Assembly: GCF_016902295.1 (NCBI RefSeq)
Contig: NZ_JACJLQ010000008.1
Location: 44,628-108,627, forward strand
Reading direction: 5' to 3'
From: Bacteroides caecigallinarum
GTDB taxonomy: Bacteria; Bacteroidota; Bacteroidia; Bacteroidales; Bacteroidaceae
DNA length: 64,000 nucleotides
Position numbers and translations under genes: made by a program. Below the pieces are notes generated by a model. It was not told the DNA's origin. It was given only the letters and a program-made list of their open reading frames with translations, and ran no database searches. Below, one piece after another: positions 18,323 to 27,557 of this stretch (its first letter is position 1; each line of letters begins with the position of its first letter).

Positions 18323-20641
18323 TTAGAACGGATATCCGATAGCAAAATGTAGTCCTAATCCGTCTTTAAAGCGTGGTATATTGTAATATCCTTTTTTCTC
18401 GGTGTCATACGGAACATGGAGGGCAATACCCAAATCAAGACGCAAGACAAGGAAATCAAGGTCATAACGTATTCCGGCTCCTGTACCAAGAGCTATACTG
18501 TCGAAAAAATGGTTGAATGTGAATTGTGCATCAGGTCTTGCAGGGTCGTCTCTGAGAAGCCATACATTACCTGCATCCAAAAATATTGCACCGTTCAAAT
18601 TCCCGCCTGCAAATTTAGATAATATTCTGAAACGATACTCCATATTCGCCTCAAGTTTTATATCTCCTGTCTGGTCAACATACGAATAAGTATTATCGGC
18701 AGAAGGCTGATAACGTCCGGGACCGATGGAACGTATTGTGAATGCACGGATACTGTTTGCTCCACCAACGTAGAACTGTTCGGTATATGGCGCTATGGTT
18801 TTGTTTCCGTATGACCAGATAATACCTCCCATAGCCCTGAAAGCTAACTGATGCATATCGTTGAACCATATTGTATTTCTTATTTCTGAAGAATATTTCA
18901 AAAATTGTGCGAAAGGAGTACCTAACAGTTTTTTATCTTTCTCTGTGAATTTCTGTCCAAATGCCGCATAGATAAGTGAAGTGATGTTTCCTGCACTTGT
19001 CAGAGAGTTTTCCCACCATACGCGATTTTTGCGTTTCCGGAAAGAATTGTCGTATGTCAGAGTATATGATTGTGACGGGATAAACTGATCATTCAGACTA
19101 TAGAACAGCATAGGGTTCTGTGCTGCTATCTGATTGAATTCTTCCGTTCTGTTTTGCAGTGTGTTGAATGCCAGGTTCAATGGCGTGACAGAGTGTTTCA
19201 TACTTCTTTTGGGTTGGAAACTGTATGATACAGTTCCACCGAAAGACAGCATTTTGAAATATTTAGCACGGTTTATTTGGTCGGCATATACTTTAAAGTT
19301 AGTACTTGATGGAAAGCGGAATGGGTCAATCCGGTTTTTCAGCCATGGCAGAATAATGCGTGGAAAGTCTAATGTTAGAGCTGCCCCAAATTCGTATGAG
19401 TTCATTACGGAGCTACGGCCATCTACAGTTGAGCTGGTTTGCCATTCGTACGAGCCTTTCAGTTCAAGGTTAAGTGATGCTCCCATACGCATGAAGTTTT
19501 TCCTTGAAAGGTTGAATTTTGCTCCAGGACCGGTTTGTTTGGTGTCTTTGGTTGTAAGGTTGAACTCCAGTTCGCTGTCGTATGGTAGGTCGAACATTGA
19601 GTTTACACTTATATCCAAAGTATCAGTACCGTTACGCGGTGTATATTGAAATTCGTTGAATTTGAATACTCCGAGTCTCGCTAAGGCTTCCTGGGTATAA
19701 TTCTGTCTTGTAAGCGAATATTTTTCACCGCTACGGTAAAGGAATCTTTTTCTCAGAACGCTATATCTCAGTTCTGGTTTTTCGCCAAAGTAATGAACAG
19801 TAAAATCTCTTGCGGAAATAGAATCATGAGGTTGTTCACCATTATACCCTATGAGTTTTATGTCGGTCTTTCCTATAATATACTGTGTCTTTGCTTCTTT
19901 GGGAATATTGCTGCCTGGTACAATTTTCAGTTTTACATATCCGGAGCGAGCCAGTGTGTCTGCAAGGAAAGAGATATATTCTCCACGGAAAAAGTAATAT
20001 CCGTTATTCTTGAAAAGTGTTACAAGTCTTTCGCGTTCATTGTTAAGCTGGGTTACATCAAAATTATCATTACTGTGTATTAGTCTTTCGTCAAAATGTT
20101 TCATAATGATGGTGTCCGCACGTTCAGGAAATCCTTCGTATGTCACAGTATCGATTTTGTATGGTTGTCCCATATTGATTTCGTAACTAAGTTTTACGGC
20201 CCGCGGATTACTGGTACTGTCCACTCTATAAGTAACATTCCCGTCGAAATAACCGTAGTCCTTAAGTAAGTTTGAAGCAATTTTTATTCTGGTCTCAGGA
20301 TTTACTGTAGAAATAGTAACAGGCTCTGCGGCTAATTTGCGGAATATCCATTTGCCTAATCCTTTTTCGTATTTTTGGAAACTGTTGTAAACCCATAGTC
20401 CGAAAGGGAATGGAATACGGTACTTCGCACTTCCGAGTACTGAGTTGTTCGGGGCTACGCTTATGGCTGCAGTTACCTCGTCAATAGTCTTCTGTCCATG
20501 CTCTGAAATGTCATGATTTTCTATCTCGATATTTTTGATACCGGTATATAGGGTTTCACCTTCAGGAAGATTTCTTGTGGTAGAACATCCTGAAAGAATG
20601 ACGAGTATTATTATCAGATATGTTGTTTTTATTTTTGACAT
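18323..20641 (-). CDS. tamL: TamL, lipidated TamA-like Omp85 outer-membrane protein
   Basis: A 772-residue protein with lipoprotein signal (LVILSGC), POTRA-like repeats in the N-terminal 350 residues and a C-terminal 16-strand barrel of the Omp85/BamA superfamily. GGANSIRAFTIRSIGPG carries the RGF-like loop motif and GLGLHFAIGYPF ends the barrel. In Bacteroidetes the TamA partner of TamB is lipidated and called TamL. It sits in the outer membrane and works with periplasm-spanning TamB in envelope biogenesis. The gene is 54 bp downstream of tamB. Confidence 0.82.
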   Translation of the reverse strand: MSKIKTTYLIIILVILSGCSTTRNLPEGETLYTGIKNIEIENHDISEHGQKTIDEVTAAISVAPNNSVLGSAKYRIPFPFGLWVYNSFQKYEKGLGKWIFRKLAAEPVTISTVNPETRIKIASNLLKDYGYFDGNVTYRVDSTSNPRAVKLSYEINMGQPYKIDTVTYEGFPERADTIIMKHFDERLIHSNDNFDVTQLNNERERLVTLFKNNGYYFFRGEYISFLADTLARSGYVKLKIVPGSNIPKEAKTQYIIGKTDIKLIGYNGEQPHDSISARDFTVHYFGEKPELRYSVLRKRFLYRSGEKYSLTRQNYTQEALARLGVFKFNEFQYTPRNGTDTLDISVNSMFDLPYDSELEFNLTTKDTKQTGPGAKFNLSRKNFMRMGASLNLELKGSYEWQTSSTVDGRSSVMNSYEFGAALTLDFPRIILPWLKNRIDPFRFPSSTNFKVYADQINRAKYFKMLSFGGTVSYSFQPKRSMKHSVTPLNLAFNTLQNRTEEFNQIAAQNPMLFYSLNDQFIPSQSYTLTYDNSFRKRKNRVWWENSLTSAGNITSLIYAAFGQKFTEKDKKLLGTPFAQFLKYSSEIRNTIWFNDMHQLAFRAMGGIIWSYGNKTIAPYTEQFYVGGANSIRAFTIRSIGPGRYQPSADNTYSYVDQTGDIKLEANMEYRFRILSKFAGGNLNGAIFLDAGNVWLLRDDPARPDAQFTFNHFFDSIALGTGAGIRYDLDFLVLRLDLGIALHVPYDTEKKGYYNIPRFKDGLGLHFAIGYPF

Positions 20642-20695
20642 GTCTTTTAGTTGTTAGTTATTAGCTTTCGGTTGTTAGATACAATAATCTAACAG
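20642..20695 (-). repeat. Hairpin-forming repeat spacer between tamB and tamL
   Basis: Short units of the TAGTTGTT/TAGTTATT type are followed by a hairpin in which GTTGTTAGAT pairs with ATCTAACAGC. Same spacer family as 34238, 39305, 41568, 52608 and 53498. Confidence 0.5.
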
Positions 20696-23600
20696 CTATT
20701 CTCCTTTCTTTTTCCTTCTGAAAATAAACAAATCTTTTATTCTTGCCACTTTCTTTTTCAGAACTATACCAGCTCCGGTTTCAGTTACCTCACCTTCGAG
20801 TACGTTGGCGTATTTTTTATCGTGAAACAGGCGTACATATCTTGTACCGCTATTGTCAAGTCTATATTCCAAAGAAATATTGTCTATGAATGATTCGTCC
20901 CTTACTGCAGCATTACCGGTTGAGATTTTCCCGCCTATAACTACGCGTACACGGTTGTTCCAGAAGCGTTTTGCAAACTGGAAATTATAATCCGTTCTGG
21001 TATCGCCGGTTTCGGTGGCATTTGTTGTCTCCATTCCGACACTCAGGTCAATAGTCTTGAGCGCATTTCCTGCTATGCTGTTTATTTGTCCTTGGAGGTA
21101 TGAGTTCAGTGCACTGTTCGCATCAAGTTTTGCAGTCGAGCTATCCGATATATACATTCCTGTTACGAGCATCGTCACTGCTGCCTTATTCTTTTGTGAA
21201 GCAGACATTGCTGCAAGTTCGTTCTGCATAGCCCCATCTTCTGGCGCATCGATGGTGAAGGCAAATCCAAGGTCATTAAGCCTGTTAGTAATACTTACAC
21301 CAACATCGAAACTGACCATTCTTGCAGACTGCCCTTCCTGGGTAACGGATGTTCTGGTTCTTTCATAAGCTTGAATATTCAATTTCGGATCCATAATATT
21401 TCCTGTCCATTCTATATAACTGCCTTCACGTATGCGGAATGTCTTTAAAGGGATAACAGGCATTTCATATTTCATCTCACCACTCATAAGTTGGTAACGT
21501 CCGTTTAGCAGCATATTACCGTCAGGGGTATATTGGAAAGCGAGGTCACCGCCACCTTCTACCTGCATATAGTTTGATCCACTTTCATTTATGTCCACTT
21601 TACACTGTACGGCTTGGTCGATGTGCAAGTTTACAAGCATATCAATACCACCAGGTCTCATTTCTTGCAATGGCTTTCTCCGTGCGGCTGCTGTGTCGGC
21701 AAAGTTTACGAAAGTAACAGTCTCGGCTAATCTGTCTTCCACAGTAAGTGGTGATTCTCTTAGAATATATGTAAAGTTACTGCTACCCAGTATATTTGCA
21801 TTGCCTTTTACAGAAATGTTATCTGGAGTACCTTTGATGGAGGTGTTCAGGTCGATATACATTTTACCATATACCATTGAAGTCTTGTTTTTCTTGGCGT
21901 TGAATACCTCGAAGTTTCTCGCTGTCATCTTTAGGTCCATGTACATGTTTCCCATGTCGGCGAAATCAACACTTCCATCTATAATATATGGATTTTTTCC
22001 TCTTGAGAATATACTGTACTTATCAAATATCAGTTTGTTGTCTGTAACATTGATCGCTTTATTTTCAAATTTCAGATTCATAGATGTCATTGGTACGAAT
22101 ACATTAACGCTGTCAGTAATAAATTTACCATTTATTACAGGCGCTTCTGTGGAGCCGCTAATTGAGACATCTGCTCCGGCATATCCGGTAATTGAAGCCA
22201 AATCTTCAGAAACGAAAGCCCCTGCCAGCTCCAGTGGAAAACGTTGTAGGGCAAGATGAGCATTCAGAAGGTCATGCTCTCCTTCTTTTGCCGCAGCAGT
22301 GTATCGTCCGTTAATTTCGGCAAGTGTAATACCGTTGCGACTAATATATCCGTCCACATTGTGAGCTCCGTCTTCAGAAGGCAGATAAACAGCACTCAAA
22401 GCCCAATTGCCAAGTGGTTTCCCTCCGTATGCTAAAGTATCTATACCAGTTTCTATGGCTGTCATGAATGAGCTCTCGTCTTGCTGAATGTAGTGGGCTT
22501 CGGCATTTATTATACCGTCAACTGGTGGCATGTAAGGGATTATCCGTTTGAATTCTCCTATATTCAGGCGGTTTATCGCCAAAGTGATATCCTGCACGAC
22601 AGTTGAGTCAGCAACCGAATATATTTGTAGCCCTGTGCCGTTATCATCGAATAATCGCATATCGGCGTGTATTCTTCCTTTATCGTTAAGGAAGATATAA
22701 TTCTCTGGGTTGAGTCTGAACTGTCTATATACTAACGTTGGGCGTTCAGGCATTAAATGCAGGCTGATACCTTCTTTCCTCAGAACAGCTTTAAGACCTA
22801 TTAAGGCTCCTGTCTCACCTGTTTCATTGTCATATCTTGCCATAATCTGTGCATCTTTCCCGGATAAGCCTCCATCTAAGAATATGCTGAATGCTTCCTG
22901 TTTTTTTGTTTTGTTTGCCTTGACGCTTCCTGCCAATACAATACCAGTAGAATCTTGGACAGCGCTAAATCTGATAGAGTCCAGGCTCAGACTGTCTGTG
23001 TGCAGGCCGTATAGATAAGCTTTGCTGTTTAAACCATGTGTGGCAGATGTATTGAACGATGCGTATAGTCGGTTGAAACCTATACCATTCATTTCGAGAG
23101 TGTTTGCAAGAGGATTATCATCACCTGCAAAGATTCTGAATGATGTTTCCGGTAAAAGTTTGCGTAATGCCTCTGTGTCAATGTTTCTTCCTTTCCATTG
23201 TTTTTCAGCCATTGTCGCAATCTTTTCTATTTTATCTATCACGAGGTCCATACCTCCGGTAGTTCTTAGCAACATTGTCATATCTCCGGCATTTATATAA
23301 CTGCGCAGAGAGTCTTCTGTCATGTTAACTCCAAAGTTGATGTCTTTTGTATTAAAAGTCTTTTGTGGTGTTATTAATCTGATTTCTCCAACCTTTACCT
23401 TTGCGCTGTGTCTTTTGGCTAAATCAGTACGTGCATCTATGTTTATCGTTGCTGCAGTCTTGAACGGTTTAGGTGAAATCCCCATAGCATAGAGATTGAG
23501 ACTTTTTATATCAGTTTTAAGTCCGGCTACTATATTATTTGTGGTAATATTTGCATTAAGTGTCGATGATATATCCATAAGGTTATCATTGATGTCGAGC

Positions 23601-25258
23601 AATGAATTCATTTCTCCATTCTCAAGTTTCGCGCTCATGGTTATACCTGATAATACATATCTTGCGTATTCCATATTTGAAATGCTTGCTTTCATTTCCA
23701 TTTTGCATTCCTTCGACAAAAAATCTAATCCTTTACCGTTTGCATCACAAAACGCACTTACCCTGAACAGTGAATCTTCCGGCATGAAATGATGTAGATT
23801 TATGTCTTTTATGTCGATTCCGGCAAAATAGCTGTCGTTTTTTGGGATAAATCCAGCTTTTAGGTCTATAAGACCTTCCCCTTGCGTCAGGTTCATGGCT
23901 GTAGTAATGCTGTCATTCTTTACATCAGCGGTTCCGAGAAGTTTCATGTCTGACGGTATAATCGTAGTGCCCAAAAGTGATTTTGCAAAACGCATGTTTG
24001 GGAAAGCAACTTCCATATTGATGTGAGCGCACATTTTTGTACTGTCCATAATGTCGTTGGCATATCCTTCGGCGGCAAATTTTAGATGATCCGGTATTTC
24101 GGCACTTATTGAAGTTATTCTCATTTCGTTTAAGTAACCGTCTATTCCAGCTCTTACTTGCAAAGGTACGGCTGGGAAATCCTTCTTGAAGTCTTCCGGT
24201 AAGCCAGATACGAAGCGAAAAATGTCGTTTTTACCAATGTCTGCCATCAGTCTGGCAGATATGCTTCCGTTATTACCGATTTGTGATATATTCATTCCTG
24301 CACCGGCCTGTAGTGTCATGTATGAATCTGTAGTTCTTAGTTCAAGACCAGAAATTTTCATTGCCGTGTCATTCATGTCAATTTTTCCTCCTGCCGACAG
24401 AATTTCCAGTCCGCATCTTTCTTTCATCTTTATTTCTTTTATGTCGGCTTTTATTCTGTTCCCGCAATAGTATATAGAATCCATACCTATGTTTATTCCG
24501 GAAAGTGAAATCCACGAAGGGTCGAATCCTTCTTCAGGATTTTTTTTCCCTGCGTTATATATGGCTGCAGATTTTTTTATTGTGAATGTCTCGAGTGAGT
24601 ATTCTTCTTTTTGCAGGTCTATCATACCTCCTGCAAGTAGGGCAGAACTGAGATTAAGCTCCATATTCATACTGTCAAGCGGCATGCTAAGTCGTACGGA
24701 TACATTATCCATGCTTGCTTTTTTTAACATTATTTTCCAGTATAAAGGTTCGCTTGCAGTTGTGTCAGCTGCTGATGTGTCAGCCAAGCATACGTCAAGG
24801 TCAGTATCCTTGATTCTTAGTTCGTTTATCATTGCTGTTTCAGGACTCAGGGCTATACCGTGGGATTCAAGATAAAGTTCTCTCATTCTCCCTTTTAATG
24901 TAAGTCCTTCTATCATATCCAATGTGTTCAGATTGATGTCTTTCAATCCGAAGGCATCTATTTCCACCTGTTTTTTCAGGAGGGGGCGCATTTGTATTTT
25001 CAGTGTTATTTGCCCTGCGCTAAGCAGAGTATCGCCATTTTCTATTGCTGAAACACTGTGTATATTCAGATTAAGTGGAAATGAAAGGGTCAGTTTGCCT
25101 ACACTTATGTCCATACCTGTAGTTTCGGAAGCTATGGATGCGGCTTTCCGGACAGCAAAATTCTGTATAGGCGGAATGTATATCAGGATTGATAGTATGA
25201 TAAATAATGCAAATGGAATACATAAAATAATTCCACACCATTTTAGAAATTTCTTCAT
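20696..25258 (-). CDS. tamB: TamB-like translocation and assembly module protein
   Basis: A 1520-residue AsmA/TamB-like protein with one N-terminal transmembrane anchor (about 10-32) and a very long beta-rich body predicted to form a hydrophobic groove across the periplasm. The C-terminal 400 residues are the DUF490/TamB domain (GSNYMQVEGGGDLAFQYTP, NRLNDLGFAFTIDAPEDG, LEYRLDNSGTRYVRLFHDK). TamB-like proteins are implicated in phospholipid transport to, and protein assembly in, the outer membrane. The adjacent tamL gene encodes the expected partner. A near-consensus -7 box TATATTCG lies just upstream. It is the largest gene in the window. Confidence 0.85.
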   Translation of the reverse strand: MKKFLKWCGIILCIPFALFIILSILIYIPPIQNFAVRKAASIASETTGMDISVGKLTLSFPLNLNIHSVSAIENGDTLLSAGQITLKIQMRPLLKKQVEIDAFGLKDINLNTLDMIEGLTLKGRMRELYLESHGIALSPETAMINELRIKDTDLDVCLADTSAADTTASEPLYWKIMLKKASMDNVSVRLSMPLDSMNMELNLSSALLAGGMIDLQKEEYSLETFTIKKSAAIYNAGKKNPEEGFDPSWISLSGINIGMDSIYYCGNRIKADIKEIKMKERCGLEILSAGGKIDMNDTAMKISGLELRTTDSYMTLQAGAGMNISQIGNNGSISARLMADIGKNDIFRFVSGLPEDFKKDFPAVPLQVRAGIDGYLNEMRITSISAEIPDHLKFAAEGYANDIMDSTKMCAHINMEVAFPNMRFAKSLLGTTIIPSDMKLLGTADVKNDSITTAMNLTQGEGLIDLKAGFIPKNDSYFAGIDIKDINLHHFMPEDSLFRVSAFCDANGKGLDFLSKECKMEMKASISNMEYARYVLSGITMSAKLENGEMNSLLDINDNLMDISSTLNANITTNNIVAGLKTDIKSLNLYAMGISPKPFKTAATINIDARTDLAKRHSAKVKVGEIRLITPQKTFNTKDINFGVNMTEDSLRSYINAGDMTMLLRTTGGMDLVIDKIEKIATMAEKQWKGRNIDTEALRKLLPETSFRIFAGDDNPLANTLEMNGIGFNRLYASFNTSATHGLNSKAYLYGLHTDSLSLDSIRFSAVQDSTGIVLAGSVKANKTKKQEAFSIFLDGGLSGKDAQIMARYDNETGETGALIGLKAVLRKEGISLHLMPERPTLVYRQFRLNPENYIFLNDKGRIHADMRLFDDNGTGLQIYSVADSTVVQDITLAINRLNIGEFKRIIPYMPPVDGIINAEAHYIQQDESSFMTAIETGIDTLAYGGKPLGNWALSAVYLPSEDGAHNVDGYISRNGITLAEINGRYTAAAKEGEHDLLNAHLALQRFPLELAGAFVSEDLASITGYAGADVSISGSTEAPVINGKFITDSVNVFVPMTSMNLKFENKAINVTDNKLIFDKYSIFSRGKNPYIIDGSVDFADMGNMYMDLKMTARNFEVFNAKKNKTSMVYGKMYIDLNTSIKGTPDNISVKGNANILGSSNFTYILRESPLTVEDRLAETVTFVNFADTAAARRKPLQEMRPGGIDMLVNLHIDQAVQCKVDINESGSNYMQVEGGGDLAFQYTPDGNMLLNGRYQLMSGEMKYEMPVIPLKTFRIREGSYIEWTGNIMDPKLNIQAYERTRTSVTQEGQSARMVSFDVGVSITNRLNDLGFAFTIDAPEDGAMQNELAAMSASQKNKAAVTMLVTGMYISDSSTAKLDANSALNSYLQGQINSIAGNALKTIDLSVGMETTNATETGDTRTDYNFQFAKRFWNNRVRVVIGGKISTGNAAVRDESFIDNISLEYRLDNSGTRYVRLFHDKKYANVLEGEVTETGAGIVLKKKVARIKDLFIFRRKKKGE

Positions 25259-25349
25259 TGCATGTGTCTGTTTGTGTTTGCGAATATACTAAAAAAAACT
25301 TACTTTGAATATATTTTGTTCATGAAGTGTTTCATTAACGATAAATGTC

Positions 25350-25357
25350 TATCTTTG
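25350..25357 (+). promoter_or_regulatory. -7 box of the nucleotidyltransferase gene
   Basis: TATCTTTG fits TAnnTTTG exactly, 27 bp before the ATG at 25385. Confidence 0.6.
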
Positions 25358-25384
25358 CATTGTTAATAACTAAAAATATAACTT

Positions 25385-26290
25385 ATGAAACCAACATTAT
25401 TTGTATTGGCTGCCGGTATGGGAAGTCGTTACGGTGGCCTTAAACAGCTTGACGGACTGGGACCAAATGGGGAAACAATTATGGATTATTCTATCTTTGA
25501 TGCTATTCGTGGTGGATTTGGAAAGATAGTATTTGTAATCCGTAAGGATTTCGAAGAAGACTTCCGTAACAAAGTTCTTTGTAAATATGAAAACCATATC
25601 CCGGTAGAAGTTGTATTCCAGTCTTTGGATAAACTTCCTGAGGGTTATACTTGTCCTGAAGGTCGTGTAAAACCTTGGGGTACAAACCACGCTGTATTGA
25701 TGGGTAAAGACGTTATCAAAGAACCATTTGCCGTAATCAATGCTGACGACTTCTATGGTAGAGACAGTTTTGCCGTTATCGGTAAATATCTTTCAGAACT
25801 CCCAGAAGGCTCAAAAAATGATTATTGTATGGTAGGTTTCCGTGTAGGTAATACTTTGTCTGAAAGTGGTTCTGTAGCACGTGGTATCTGTTCTTCTAAT
25901 GAACAGGGACACTTGACAACTGTTGTTGAACGTACAGAAATCATGCGTGTAGATGGTGTTGTAAGCTATAAGGACGAAAAAGGTGAATGGGTAGGAATTG
26001 AAGACAATACCCCTGTCTCTATGAATATGTGGGGATTTACTCCTGACTATTTCAAATACTCAGAGGATTATTTCATTGAATTCCTTGATGCTAATAAGGA
26101 AAACTTAAAAGCTGAATACTTTATTCCTTTGATGGTAAATAAGCTTATCAATGAGAATACAGCTTCTGTAAAAGTTCTTGACACAACTTCTAAATGGTTT
26201 GGCGTTACTTATGCTGCTGACCGTCAGAGTGTCGTTGATAAGATCCAGGCTTTGGTAGATGCCGGTGAATATCCTTCTAAATTGTTCTGA
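25385..26290 (+). CDS. Sugar-phosphate nucleotidyltransferase family protein
   Basis: A 301-residue Rossmann-like nucleotidyltransferase. LAAGMGSRYGGLKQ (residues 8-21) is the NTP-binding signature and VINADDFYG carries the metal-binding aspartates. Family members couple an NTP to a sugar 1-phosphate to make an activated sugar or polyol. It is monocistronic, with its own -7 box and a strong terminator. No sugar-processing partner is adjacent, so the substrate cannot be assigned. Confidence 0.8.
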   Translation: MKPTLFVLAAGMGSRYGGLKQLDGLGPNGETIMDYSIFDAIRGGFGKIVFVIRKDFEEDFRNKVLCKYENHIPVEVVFQSLDKLPEGYTCPEGRVKPWGTNHAVLMGKDVIKEPFAVINADDFYGRDSFAVIGKYLSELPEGSKNDYCMVGFRVGNTLSESGSVARGICSSNEQGHLTTVVERTEIMRVDGVVSYKDEKGEWVGIEDNTPVSMNMWGFTPDYFKYSEDYFIEFLDANKENLKAEYFIPLMVNKLINENTASVKVLDTTSKWFGVTYAADRQSVVDKIQALVDAGEYPSKLF

Positions 26291-26310
26291 TAAACAATTT
26301 TACTATATAT

Positions 26311-26347
26311 AAAGACGGATTGCCACGAAACGAGGCAATCCGTCTTT
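26311..26347. terminator. Strong bidirectional terminator
   Basis: AAAGACGGATTGCC (26311-26324) and GGCAATCCGTCTTT (26334-26347) form a perfect 14-bp stem with a 9-nt loop and a following T tract. The A tract on the other side makes it usable for the convergent choloylglycine hydrolase family gene. Confidence 0.9.
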
Positions 26348-26355
26348 TTTTGTTT

Positions 26356-27438
26356 TTATTTCACTTTTATGCTGTAAACAGGTTGTTGCTTCTGTGTATC
26401 CATTGGTACGGCGCGATATTTTACTTTCTCAAAATCGATTTCCTTGAGATTGACACTTCTTATTGCACTATTGTACATTGTGCGGAAGTAGATTTTCAGA
26501 TTGTTCATATCTGTGGCCGAAGTCCATTGTGTAGCACTCGGAATATTTGCTGGTACTTGTCCTTTTGAGAATTCAATTCCTACAGGTATATCGAAATTGT
26601 TCAATATTTGGAATCCTTGTAGAACTGTTTCTTCGGATGTATCCTGCATAGGTGCCGTGGTCTGATAGAATGCAGCCCTTACAAATCTTGATGGAGGAGT
26701 AACGTCACCCGGTATGCCAAGGAAACCACTGCCTGCTCCGAATTGTGAAATCTCAGTATTACCGAGTTTCTGCGACGGGGCTGAACCCGGGAATAGGTTT
26801 ACATAGTTGTTCAGGTTGGTCATTTGCCAATTAAAATCTGGCGAATTGGTCAATACTCCTAATTCATTATTGTAAAATACAGGTTTACCGTCTATTATTT
26901 CCAGAACTATCTGTTTGCCTGTTGTATCAGCGAATCTCCAGTGTACGGTTGAGGCTCTTGGGTCTATAGCTATCACGTGAACCTTGTTTATGGCTTCTTT
27001 TACTTCTTCTATAGATTGGCATTCTCCAAGAATCCACGATACAAGTTGTAAATCAGCAATGCTTTGTGCTTTATATGAAGCATTGTAGTCCTCATATTTT
27101 CCGTATTTTGGGAAATAGAACAGTCCGGCAGACAGTCCTTTTTCGTTAAGACCTTCGGCTATGAATTCCTTCTGTTCTACGGCTAATCCTACATATCCGT
27201 ATTTCGAAGTGAATTTCATTCCGTCAACACCACCAGGGATGTATGATTGTGCTGTATATCCTCGAGGAACTATTACATACTGGCTGTTAAGGTCGCTTCC
27301 TCCCCATTCAATTGTTCTTGCAAGAATTTTTGTACTGTCTTTGGCTGTTAGTGTGATACCTGTACAGGCATCTGCTGTGTTCGTGCCTATGGTTGCTATT
27401 GCAGAGGCAAGGCACATTGTAAAAAGATGTTTTTTCAT
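26356..27438 (-). CDS. Choloylglycine hydrolase family protein (bile salt hydrolase/penicillin acylase type)
   Basis: A 360-residue Ntn-hydrolase with signal peptide cut before Cys25 (ADA|CTG), which becomes the N-terminal nucleophile. Arg41 lies 16 residues after the cysteine, as in bile salt hydrolases, but the next active-site position, normally Asp in a RTxDW motif, is Glu44 (ARTIEW). VLTNSP supplies the conserved Asn. The family cleaves amide bonds of conjugated bile acids, penicillins or acyl-homoserine lactones. Export to the periplasm and the Asp-to-Glu change make bile salt hydrolase activity possible but not certain. It shares a strand with the CLC gene 119 bp upstream. Confidence 0.75.
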   Translation of the reverse strand: MKKHLFTMCLASAIATIGTNTADACTGITLTAKDSTKILARTIEWGGSDLNSQYVIVPRGYTAQSYIPGGVDGMKFTSKYGYVGLAVEQKEFIAEGLNEKGLSAGLFYFPKYGKYEDYNASYKAQSIADLQLVSWILGECQSIEEVKEAINKVHVIAIDPRASTVHWRFADTTGKQIVLEIIDGKPVFYNNELGVLTNSPDFNWQMTNLNNYVNLFPGSAPSQKLGNTEISQFGAGSGFLGIPGDVTPPSRFVRAAFYQTTAPMQDTSEETVLQGFQILNNFDIPVGIEFSKGQVPANIPSATQWTSATDMNNLKIYFRTMYNSAIRSVNLKEIDFEKVKYRAVPMDTQKQQPVYSIKVK

Positions 27439-27557
27439 AAGATAAGAATGTCTTTGTTCTTTTATATATAAACAACATAAACTATGAATATGTTGCTTAT
27501 TCCCTCAAAATTAAAGAGTTTATTGATAAATATCAAGCATTCTTATCGAAAAATCAT

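Noticed and set aside
21591..22259. 222-codon open frame antisense to tamB
   Set aside because: It is a shadow of a long beta-rich gene; composition is low-complexity Ser/Leu and no promoter or family is seen. The same holds for other long antisense frames in tamB, topA and aroA.
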